DNA of 19,807 bases from Palsa-601 sp052146895 (GTDB lineage Bacteria; Actinomycetota; Acidimicrobiia; Acidimicrobiales; Bog-793). Positions within the stretch are counted from its first letter, which is position 1. Each line of letters starts with the position of its first letter. Both the position numbers and the translations under genes were made by a program. Positions 14,434 to 19,807 of this stretch are shown piece by piece. The notes under the pieces are model-generated. The model worked only from the letters and a program-made list of their open reading frames with translations. It was not told the DNA's origin and did not search any database. The DNA lies in assembly GCA_052146895.1 (NCBI GenBank), contig JBKQLZ010000136.1:1-19807 (forward strand). Direction: 5' to 3'.

Positions 14434-15954
14434 ATGAGACAACTCGGCGACGCAGCCGTGCTGCTCGACGTAGAAGGCGGTCACCGTGAGGCACAGGCTC
14501 TCGCCCGGTCCATAAAGGCCCGGGACGTCGTGCCCGGTGCCACGAGCGTAGGCGTGATCGGCCCGGCTGAGCGCCTGGCCCAACCGGCTGTGGCGCGCCG
14601 CCCGAGGACTCACGAGATCCCCGTCGTCTTCGACGGGGAGGACCTGGAACGGCTCGGATTGAGCGCGGCAGAGGTCTGCCGAGACCTAGGCGGACGGGAG
14701 TTGGAGGTGGCATGGCTTGGGTTCATGCCGGGTTTCGCGTACCTCGTCGGATTACCCGCTCGCTACGAGCACCTCGATCGCCGCGACTCACCGAGGACCC
14801 GGGTCCCGGCCGGCGCGTTTGCCGTCGGGGGCGGTTACGCCGGCATATACCCGGTCGCGTCTCCGGGTGGGTGGAACCTGCTCGGGCGGACGAATGTCGT
14901 GTGCTTCGACCCCGAGAGGCCGCCGTACGCTCTGTTCCAGCCGGGCGACAGCGTTCGTATCGTGCCCGTGGACGCCCTCGACCCGCTCCGGCCGCAGAGC
15001 CGCCCGACTCTGACCGGGACAGGCCTCGAGGTGCTCGAGCCCGGTCCTCTGCTCCTGATCGAGGATCTCGGTCGCGAAGGTGCGGGCTCGCTCGGCGTTC
15101 CGCGCTCGGGCGCTGCGAACTCCTGCTACCTCCGGATCGCAAACCGGGCTGTTGGCAACACCGACTCCGCAGCTGCCCTCGAGATCTCCTCGCCGGTCCG
15201 CTTGCGAGCCACTAAGGACTTGTTGCTGGCCCTGGTGGGCGACGCGTCACTCGTCATCGGCGGTTCGGAGCGCCCGCAAGGTACGGTCGCGGCTGCCGGC
15301 GCCGGCCAGGAGGTCTCGGTGGGACCCGTGCGCAGCGACACCCGTGCCGTCCTCGCGCTCGGCGGGGGCCTCCAGGTACCGTCGTACTTCAACAGCCGTT
15401 CCAGCGACGCCGTCTCCGGGCTCCCGCCCGGGCCACTCGTCGCCGGTGACCGGCTGGAGGTGGGCGCCAGCCCGGAGCGGGCGAGGTTGCGCTTCTCCTG
15501 GCCCGAGAGTGGACGACCGGGGCAAGCAGTGCGCCTTCGCGCAATCGCAGGGCCAGACGACGTCGATCCCGGCGTCCTCGGCGGCAGCTGGGAAGTAGAC
15601 CTGCAGAGCGATCGGACCGGAGTGCGACTGCGTCGCGCCGGCCACTCGGAGGCTCCGCCCTCACCGCCGGGAGCGACCGCAACGGTGGGATCTCACGCCG
15701 TCGTCCCGGGCGCGATCCAGATCCCACCGAGCGGGGCGGCGGTCGTCCTCGGGCCGGACTGCGGTCCAGTCGGCGGGTACCCGGTCGCCGCCACGGTGAT
15801 AACCGCCGACCTGTGGCGCCTCGGAACCCTCGGCCCGGCGGATCTGGTTGAGGTCGACCTCGTCTCGCTCGCCTATGCCGGGGCCGCCCGCGATCGGCTC
15901 GAGAGGGTGATCGCGGAGGCGAGCTCAGGCTGGTACCCCACGACGGTCGCATAA
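14434..15954 (+). CDS. 5-oxoprolinase subunits B and C, fused (PxpB-PxpC; KipI-KipA type)
   Basis: A 506-residue fusion. Residues about 1-190 are PxpB/KipI-like, with VAWLGFMPGFAYLVGLP (93-109), TRVPAGAFAVGGGYAGIYP and SPGGWNLLGRT. Residues about 198-490 are PxpC/KipA-like, with LEPGPLLLIEDLGREG (201-216), GVPRSGAANSCYLRIANRAVGN and PGAIQIPPSGAAVVLGPDCGPVGGYP. The usual SGAMD of PxpC reads SGAAN here. With PxpA the complex should hydrolyse 5-oxoproline to glutamate using ATP. The ATG at 14434 is favoured over a GTG at 14431 because GGAGGAG (14420-14426) lies seven bases ahead. The next gene starts nine bases after its stop, so both are in one operon. pxpA lies separately at 9433-10104. Confidence 0.93.
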   Translation: MRQLGDAAVLLDVEGGHREAQALARSIKARDVVPGATSVGVIGPAERLAQPAVARRPRTHEIPVVFDGEDLERLGLSAAEVCRDLGGRELEVAWLGFMPGFAYLVGLPARYEHLDRRDSPRTRVPAGAFAVGGGYAGIYPVASPGGWNLLGRTNVVCFDPERPPYALFQPGDSVRIVPVDALDPLRPQSRPTLTGTGLEVLEPGPLLLIEDLGREGAGSLGVPRSGAANSCYLRIANRAVGNTDSAAALEISSPVRLRATKDLLLALVGDASLVIGGSERPQGTVAAAGAGQEVSVGPVRSDTRAVLALGGGLQVPSYFNSRSSDAVSGLPPGPLVAGDRLEVGASPERARLRFSWPESGRPGQAVRLRAIAGPDDVDPGVLGGSWEVDLQSDRTGVRLRRAGHSEAPPSPPGATATVGSHAVVPGAIQIPPSGAAVVLGPDCGPVGGYPVAATVITADLWRLGTLGPADLVEVDLVSLAYAGAARDRLERVIAEASSGWYPTTVA

Positions 15955-15963
15955 GGTGATCCG

Positions 15964-16611
15964 ATGCCGCCGGTGCGAGTGCTCGACCCTGTGTCGGCCA
16001 AGCTGCTCGGCGGGCTCGAACTGCTGAGGGCCTTCCTCACGCTCCCGGTCGCCTGGGCGAGCCGGGTGTCGGACAAGCAAGAGCTCATCGAGGCGGACGT
16101 CGAGCAGTGGCTCGAGGTGCTCGGTGTGAACGACGGCAAGCACGGCCTCCACAGCCTGCTCTACGCGTTCGACGAGTTCCGGGCGCTCTACTATCACCGG
16201 CTGGCTGGCGGGAATGCGAGTGGTGCGCTCACCGCCAAGATCCTCCGTCGATGGTGGAAGCCCACAGCCGGATTGACCATCACGACCGCCGACATCGGGC
16301 CAGGGCTGTTCATCGCTCACGGGCAGGCGACCTGCATCGCAGCCGCCAGCATGGGACGCAACTGCTACGTGCACCACGGTGTGACCATCGGGTGGGACTA
16401 CCGCGGCGGCCGTGCGCCGATAATCGGTGACGGCGTCTTCTTCGGCACAGGGGCTGCGGTCCTCGGCGAGATCACGATTGGCGACGGAGCCCGCATCGGG
16501 GCGAACGCTGTCGTGCTCTGCGACGTCCCAGCCGGCGCTACCGCAGTCGGCTCGCCTGCCCGCGTCGTAGGTCCCTACCGTACCGGGGAGGGACTCGTCG
16601 CCCTTCCGTGA
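15964..16611 (+). CDS. hexapeptide-repeat acetyltransferase, serine acetyltransferase-like
   Basis: A 215-residue protein with a helical N-terminal part and a C-terminal left-handed beta-helix (about 105-205: ITTADIGPGLFIAHG, YVHHGVTIGW, PIIGDGVFFGTGAAVLG, ARIGANAVVLCDVPAGATAVGSPARVVG). It is closest to serine O-acetyltransferases, which use acetyl-CoA. The catalytic His of E. coli CysE (H158) has a counterpart in IAHG (H119). The second (H193, in GDRHP) is replaced: the segment reads GGRAPII, giving Ala at about 151. The acceptor may therefore not be serine. The ATG at 15964 uses AAGGTGAT, which overlaps the pxpB-pxpC stop, so translation is probably coupled to that gene. The C-terminus lacks the cysteine-synthase-binding Ile ending. 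Confidence 0.85.
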   Translation: MPPVRVLDPVSAKLLGGLELLRAFLTLPVAWASRVSDKQELIEADVEQWLEVLGVNDGKHGLHSLLYAFDEFRALYYHRLAGGNASGALTAKILRRWWKPTAGLTITTADIGPGLFIAHGQATCIAAASMGRNCYVHHGVTIGWDYRGGRAPIIGDGVFFGTGAAVLGEITIGDGARIGANAVVLCDVPAGATAVGSPARVVGPYRTGEGLVALP

Positions 16612-16623
16612 GCGGCGCGCCGC
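16612..16623. repeat. 12-bp perfect palindrome after the acetyltransferase stop
   Basis: GCGGCGCGCCGC reads the same on both strands and begins directly after the TGA at 16609-16611. It lies in the 45-base spacer between two convergent genes. There is no loop sequence and no T-tract, so it is not a classical terminator, and in GC-rich DNA it may be chance. Confidence 0.35.
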
Positions 16624-16656
16624 CCCGAGCTCGGCTTCCGATCCCGAGCGCTCCGG

Positions 16657-16947
16657 TCAGAAGTAGCTGTGAAGCACCAGGACCAGCACCAAGACGATCA
16701 AGAGGACCCCTCCGAACACGACTGCGAGCAGCCAACCCTTTCCGATATCGAGGCTGGTCCACGGAGAGCGTCGAATGGACGTGCCGAAATTCTTCTCCGC
16801 CCACTCCTCGTCGGTCCAGCCACGGGGTGTCTCCCAGGCGGACTTCGGAGGCCCCGGTTCGTCGAGACTCGCGCCGGCTGGAGTCGGCTGAGGCTCAGGG
16901 AGATCCTCTTCGAACCCCCCGAGGTGCTCCAATGGCCCATCGCTCAC
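16657..16947 (-). CDS. small tail-anchored membrane protein, unknown function
   Basis: A 96-residue protein I do not recognise. The first two thirds are hydrophilic, rich in Pro, Glu and Asp, with a Trp-containing patch (about 38-50, WETPRGWTDEEWA). The C-terminus is one long hydrophobic segment (about 72-93: WLLAVVFGGVLLIVLVLVLVL) ending in HSYF, so it should be anchored by its tail with the N-terminus in the cytoplasm. The GTG at 16947 lacks a Shine-Dalgarno; a TACAGT sequence five bases upstream (16958-16953, minus) suggests a leaderless transcript. It is divergent from the M50 protease gene with a 59-base spacer. An opposite-strand frame of similar size gives an unconvincing protein and was discarded. 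Confidence 0.65.
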   Translation of the reverse strand: MSDGPLEHLGGFEEDLPEPQPTPAGASLDEPGPPKSAWETPRGWTDEEWAEKNFGTSIRRSPWTSLDIGKGWLLAVVFGGVLLIVLVLVLVLHSYF

Positions 16948-17006
16948 AGCAAACTGTAGACCTGAGGTGGCAATGTGACCGCTATCACTAAGCAGAGGAT
17001 CTCACG

Positions 17007-18089
17007 ATGACGCGATCGATCACGATCGCCCGAGTAGCAGGAGTACCGATCCGGGTCCACTGGACCTTCTCTCTGCTCGTGCTCTTTGTGGCCTTCTTGC
17101 CAGCGGCGAGGACCGCGTCAGGTGCCGAGTACTACGCGATCTACTTCGGGCTCCTCTTCACATCGGTCACGCTGCACGAGCTCTCCCACTCGATCGTGGC
17201 CATGCGGCTCGGGCTGAAAGTCCGTGACATCGTGCTCCTTCCCCTCGGCGGCGTCTCCCAGATCGAAGGGATGGGCACCTCGCCGTCGATCGAGCTCAAG
17301 GTGGCGATCGCCGGGCCGCTCGCGAGCGTGGTGATCGGCCTCGTGTGCCTCGGCCTCGGCGCCGCCACGCACGGCTCGGTATGGCCGCCGACTCTGTCGG
17401 GCCACTCGTGGCTGGTGCGGATCGGTTACCTCAACCTCATCCTTGCGGCTTTCAACATGCTCCCGGCCTTGCCGATGGACGGCGGCCGTGTCTTCCGCTC
17501 GCTGCTGGCGAGAACAGGCAACAACGTCCGGGCCACCCGCATCGCGGCCACGGTGGCGGGTGTGGTCGCCGTCGGCATGATCGGCTTCGGGCTCGAGGAC
17601 CCCGGTTACATCCTCGTCGCGTTCATCGGTGGTTTCGTGCTGATGGGCGCGATGTCCGAGTGGCGAAGCGCCCAGTTCCGTGACGCGATGCAGGGAATGA
17701 GGGTCGGTGCTGTCATGCACCCGGACCCGACGACGGTGCCGACCGGTGTCCGCGCGACGGAGGTGGCGGCTTGGCTGGCGCACTTCCCAGGGCGGGCGAT
17801 CCCCGTCGTGGACGAGCTCGGTCGCTACAGCGGGATCGTCGACTACGCCGAGGCGGCCAGCGCCCCGCCTGACATGCCCGTGGGCTCCGCCAGCGACCGC
17901 CAAGCGCCGGTTCTCACACCGGAGATGGAGCTGTTCCCGACTGCGATCGAGTGCTTCCAGTCCTCTCACCGCCAGCAGCTCGCCGTCGTGGAAGACGGGA
18001 GAGTGGCCGGGGTCCTCTATCTCCAAGCCGTCAACTCGGCCCTGATCCGGGCCCAGGCGGGTGCAACGAGTGCCGCACGGCCGAGATGA
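17007..18089 (+). CDS. M50 family site-2-protease-type zinc metalloprotease with CBS domains
   Basis: A 360-residue integral membrane protease. The zinc site HELSH is at residues 57-61, within a membrane helix, and the third ligand is D158 in NMLPALPMDGGR. Several hydrophobic segments lie between residues 20 and 215. A pair of degenerate CBS domains follows (about 231-347: VGAVMHPDPTTVP, RAIPVVDELGRYSGIV, QLAVVEDGRVAGVLYL), which in this class may bind nucleotides and gate activity. Such enzymes cleave membrane-bound substrates such as anti-sigma factors; the substrate here is unknown. AGAGGA (16994-16999) lies seven bases before the ATG. It is divergent from the small tail-anchored protein gene, whose product is a possible but unproven partner. 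Confidence 0.93.
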   Translation: MTRSITIARVAGVPIRVHWTFSLLVLFVAFLPAARTASGAEYYAIYFGLLFTSVTLHELSHSIVAMRLGLKVRDIVLLPLGGVSQIEGMGTSPSIELKVAIAGPLASVVIGLVCLGLGAATHGSVWPPTLSGHSWLVRIGYLNLILAAFNMLPALPMDGGRVFRSLLARTGNNVRATRIAATVAGVVAVGMIGFGLEDPGYILVAFIGGFVLMGAMSEWRSAQFRDAMQGMRVGAVMHPDPTTVPTGVRATEVAAWLAHFPGRAIPVVDELGRYSGIVDYAEAASAPPDMPVGSASDRQAPVLTPEMELFPTAIECFQSSHRQQLAVVEDGRVAGVLYLQAVNSALIRAQAGATSAARPR

Positions 18090-18146
18090 GGGCCGCCGCC
18101 GGCCACGACGCCGCCGCCGCGAAGCCGCTCTAGAGCCGGCCGGCCG

Positions 18147-18201
18147 CCTAACAAAGCCCTAACACTGCCCTCGCACCCACCTCAAGAGGCGGTCGTCTAA
18201 T
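18147..18201 (+). promoter_or_regulatory. putative activator-dependent promoter with 11-bp-phased direct repeats
   Basis: Two direct repeats, CCTAACAAAGC (18147-18157) and CCTAACACTGC (18158-18168), match at 9 of 11 positions and are exactly one helical turn apart. Weaker CCT-starting units continue the phase at 18169 and 18180. A -10-like TCTAAT lies at 18196-18201, and no consensus -35 is found at the correct distance. OmpR/PhoB-family regulators bind such 11-bp direct repeats and replace a poor -35. The next regulator gene downstream (18752-19435) belongs to that family. The promoter would drive the small secreted-protein gene at 18236. Confidence 0.5.
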
Positions 18202-18235
18202 GGACTCACCACCAAGCACGAAGGAGACCAGGATC

Positions 18236-18721
18236 ATGCAGTCCAACTACAAGACCAAGATGCTCGGAGCGACTGGCGGCGCACTCGTGCTCGCCATGGC
18301 AGCCGGCGGCGTCGCGTACGCATCGACCGGTTCGAGCGTCACCACTTCCAAGCCGGCCGCAATCACCTCGACTGTGTCCGGAGCCCACCAGATCGGCCGC
18401 GCGCAGCTGCGCCGGGAGATCCGCCTGGTGCTCCGCCACACGGTGCACGCCCAGCTCATCATCCACAGCAAGAGCGGTTACGTGACGCTCGACGTCGACC
18501 GTGGCGTCGTGGTATCGGACTCTTCGAACGTGCTCACGATCAAGCGCTCGGACGGCCCTACCGTGTCGGCGACTATCACCGGGTCGACGCAGTTCTTCGG
18601 CCTGAGCTCGGCGAACATCGGAGCCGGCGACTACGCCTACATCGTCCAGACCAGCGGGAACGCCCTCCTGGTGGCATCGAAGGCCCCTAGCTCGACCAGC
18701 AGCACCTCACTGGGCAGCTGA
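18236..18721 (+). CDS. small secreted protein, unknown function
   Basis: A 161-residue protein with a Sec-type signal peptide: a short basic start (MQSNYKTK), a hydrophobic core (about 9-26, MLGATGGALVLAMAAGGV) and a possible cleavage site after AYA near residue 29. The mature part has an Arg/His-rich segment (about 53-75, RAQLRREIRLVLRHTVHAQ). Beta-strand-like repeats of the kind GYVTLDVDRGVVVSDSSNVLTIKR and TVSATITGSTQF follow, then a Ser/Thr tail. This resembles small beta-barrel or DUF5666-like exported domains, but I cannot assign a family firmly. AAGGAG (18221-18226) lies nine bases before the ATG. It precedes a two-component system and may be its target or a signal partner. Confidence 0.8.
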   Translation: MQSNYKTKMLGATGGALVLAMAAGGVAYASTGSSVTTSKPAAITSTVSGAHQIGRAQLRREIRLVLRHTVHAQLIIHSKSGYVTLDVDRGVVVSDSSNVLTIKRSDGPTVSATITGSTQFFGLSSANIGAGDYAYIVQTSGNALLVASKAPSSTSSTSLGS

Positions 18722-18729
18722 CCGACCAT

Positions 18730-18769
18730 GCCGGGTGCGAGGCTGTAGCACGTGTCCTCCGCACCCGGC
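18730..18769 (+). promoter_or_regulatory. hairpin over the response-regulator start codon
   Basis: GCCGGGTGCG (18730-18739) and CGCACCCGGC (18760-18769) form a perfect 10-bp GC-rich stem. AGG (18740-18742) can pair with CCT (18756-18758) across a one-base bulge. The remaining loop (18743-18755) holds the GTG start codon of the response regulator, and the likely Shine-Dalgarno GAGG (18739-18742) is in the stem. The hairpin begins nine bases after the stop of the secreted-protein gene. It could act as a Rho-independent-like attenuator (no T-tract is present) or control translation of the regulator. Confidence 0.6.
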
Positions 18770-19435
18770 AACGCCCGCACCGCAGTTGTCGTCGAGGACG
18801 ACCCGAGCATCGCTGAGCTGGTCGATCTCTACCTTCGGCGGGAGGGCTACCGCGTGCTGCGGGCGACAAACGGGGATGCCGGCCTCGAGATCATCTTCCG
18901 CGAGCGTCCTCGCATCGTCATCTTGGATGTCGGCCTGCCGGGGCCGAAGGACGGTTACGACGTCTGCCGAGCGATCCGTGCAGACAGCAACGTCCCCGTG
19001 CTTTTCCTCACCGCCCGGGACGACGAGATCGACCGGGTGCTCGGGCTCGAGCTCGGGGCCGACGACTACCTCACCAAACCCTTCTCGCCCCGCGAGCTCG
19101 TAGCACGGGTCCGGGCCGTGCTCCGCAGGACCGACGGACCGAAGCAAGTCCAGGCCCTCACCGTCGGCGACATCGAGATCGACCCAGGGAGGCGGGAGGT
19201 GCGCGTGAACGGCGAGCTGATCGAGCTCACGACCCGCGAGTTCGACCTGCTCACACTCCTCGTCGAGAACCAGGGCCTTGTTCTCAGCCGCCAGCAGCTG
19301 CTCAACGGGGCGTGGGGCGCCGACTGGTACGGCGACGAGCGGACCGTCGACGTCCACGTGGCGCAACTCCGCAAGAAACTCGGCCCCGGGTTCCCCCTAA
19401 CCACCCTCCGGGGCGTCGGCTACCGGCTGGCATGA
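18752..19435 (+). CDS. OmpR/PhoB-family response regulator
   Basis: A 227-residue two-component regulator. The receiver domain (about 10-125) has the acidic pair D16/D17, phospho-acceptor D59 in VILDVGLPG, T87 in FLTARDD and K109 in YLTKPFSP. The winged-helix effector domain covers about 134-226, with LTTREFDLLTLL, the recognition-helix region DERTVDVHVAQLRKKL and the terminal RGVGYRLA. The D59 loop reads LPGPKDGYD, one residue longer than the common LPGMDG. The GTG at 18752 is the only plausible start and sits inside a hairpin loop. Its stop overlaps the start of the sensor kinase (ATGA), so the pair is co-translated. A possible binding site lies at 18147-18168. Confidence 0.95.
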   Translation: MSSAPGNARTAVVVEDDPSIAELVDLYLRREGYRVLRATNGDAGLEIIFRERPRIVILDVGLPGPKDGYDVCRAIRADSNVPVLFLTARDDEIDRVLGLELGADDYLTKPFSPRELVARVRAVLRRTDGPKQVQALTVGDIEIDPGRREVRVNGELIELTTREFDLLTLLVENQGLVLSRQQLLNGAWGADWYGDERTVDVHVAQLRKKLGPGFPLTTLRGVGYRLA

Positions 19436-19807
19436 GACGCCGCCTCACCGTCGCGCTCGTCACGCTCGTCGCTGCAGCGCTCCTCGTCGCCGGGGCAGGC
19501 GCGCTGTTGGTCACGAGACAGACCGCCCGGACTCAAGCGACGACTCAACTCCTCAATCAAGGCGAGGTCTTCGCCCACGCCGCCAACGGGGTGCGCACCC
19601 GGCTGGTGCTGGACGTCGTCGGGAAAATGCTCCATTTCGAGGACTCCGAGATCGTCGTCATCGGGCCCGGCGGTGCCGTTCTCACACCACTTCGCGGCGG
19701 CCTTGATGCGGCCGACCTTCACCCGGGCGCCTTGCTCGCAGGCGAGACGGTCTCAGGGTGGTACGGGAGCCTTGCGTTTGCCGCCGTACCGATCACGCTG
19801 AACCCAC
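19432..19807 (+). CDS. sensor histidine kinase, N-terminal part (cut by window end)
   Basis: An open frame starts at the ATG overlapping the response-regulator stop (ATGA, 19432-19435) and runs to the window edge, giving 125 residues. The N-terminus is MRRRLTVALVTLVAAALLVAG, a basic start followed by a membrane helix (to about residue 28). Next comes an extracytoplasmic sensor region (from TRQTARTQATTQLLNQGEVF onward). The HAMP, dimerisation and ATPase domains would lie beyond the window, so the kinase assignment rests on position after an OmpR-family regulator and on the membrane layout. The signal sensed is unknown. Confidence 0.8.
   Translation, partial: MRRRLTVALVTLVAAALLVAGAGALLVTRQTARTQATTQLLNQGEVFAHAANGVRTRLVLDVVGKMLHFEDSEIVVIGPGGAVLTPLRGGLDAADLHPGALLAGETVSGWYGSLAFAAVPITLNP

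Noticed and set aside
16669..16959. 96-codon frame on the plus strand opposite the small membrane protein
   Set aside because: It has no hydrophobic segment or domain and a poor start context, while the minus-strand frame encodes a clean tail anchor.
17118..18026. Open frame of 302 codons on the minus strand
   Set aside because: It is antisense to the M50 protease gene and gives a His/Asp/Arg-rich sequence without domain features.
18089..18146. Rho-independent terminator after the M50 gene
   Set aside because: There are short GC palindromes such as GCCGGCCGGC (18135-18144), but no single stable stem followed by a T-tract.

Overview
The window looks like chromosomal DNA of a high-GC actinobacterium, possibly of the Acidimicrobiia. 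The evidence is strong GC bias at third codon positions, frequent GTG/TTG starts, a DUF3039 protein, and a TIGR03086/maleylpyruvate-isomerase-like metal protein of the type common in mycothiol-producing actinobacteria. No insertion sequence, phage gene, tRNA, rRNA or CRISPR array was seen. Apart from the first ~130 bases it is dense, ordinary coding DNA in short, often divergent transcription units.

Layout. 1-133: array of 19-bp tandem repeats running off the left edge and ending over the stop codon of the first gene. 125-2811 (minus): a tight four-gene unit of alanyl-tRNA editing protein, carboxymuconolactone-decarboxylase/AhpD-like protein, alpha/beta hydrolase and crotonase-family protein. 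2812-2983: non-coding spacer with a cluster of DnaA-box-like 9-mers. 2984-4549 (minus): quinone-reductase-like MDR protein and a TIGR03086 protein, divergent from a WYL regulator (4635-5621, plus). A perfect 8-bp inverted repeat in the shared spacer is the likely operator. Signal peptidase I follows the regulator. 6365-8782: amidohydrolase divergent from a SAM-hydrolase-family gene (31 bp between start codons), then DUF3039. 8793-10104: VOC protein divergent from pxpA.

10066-12524: a CYTH-CHAD protein divergent from a Nudix hydrolase, suggesting polyphosphate/nucleotide phosphate metabolism. 12556-16611: ilvD divergent from a fused pxpB-pxpC gene, followed by a hexapeptide-repeat acetyltransferase. 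The 5-oxoprolinase subunits are therefore split between two loci about 4.3 kb apart. 16657-18089: a small tail-anchored protein divergent from a site-2-protease-type M50 metalloprotease with CBS domains. 18147-19807: a small secreted protein behind a promoter with 11-bp-phased direct repeats, an OmpR-family response regulator whose start codon lies in the loop of a strong hairpin, and the beginning of its sensor kinase, cut by the window end.

Several enzymes have lost or changed residues that define the classical activity of their family: both crotonase glutamates, the SAM-hydrolase histidine, the CYTH ExExK lysine, the AlaX zinc cysteine, and a serine-acetyltransferase histidine. Their exact reactions should be read as family-level calls. 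No clearly new multi-gene system was found. The most interesting signals are regulatory: the WYL operator, the phased repeats before the secreted-protein gene, the hairpin over the regulator start, and the DnaA-box cluster.
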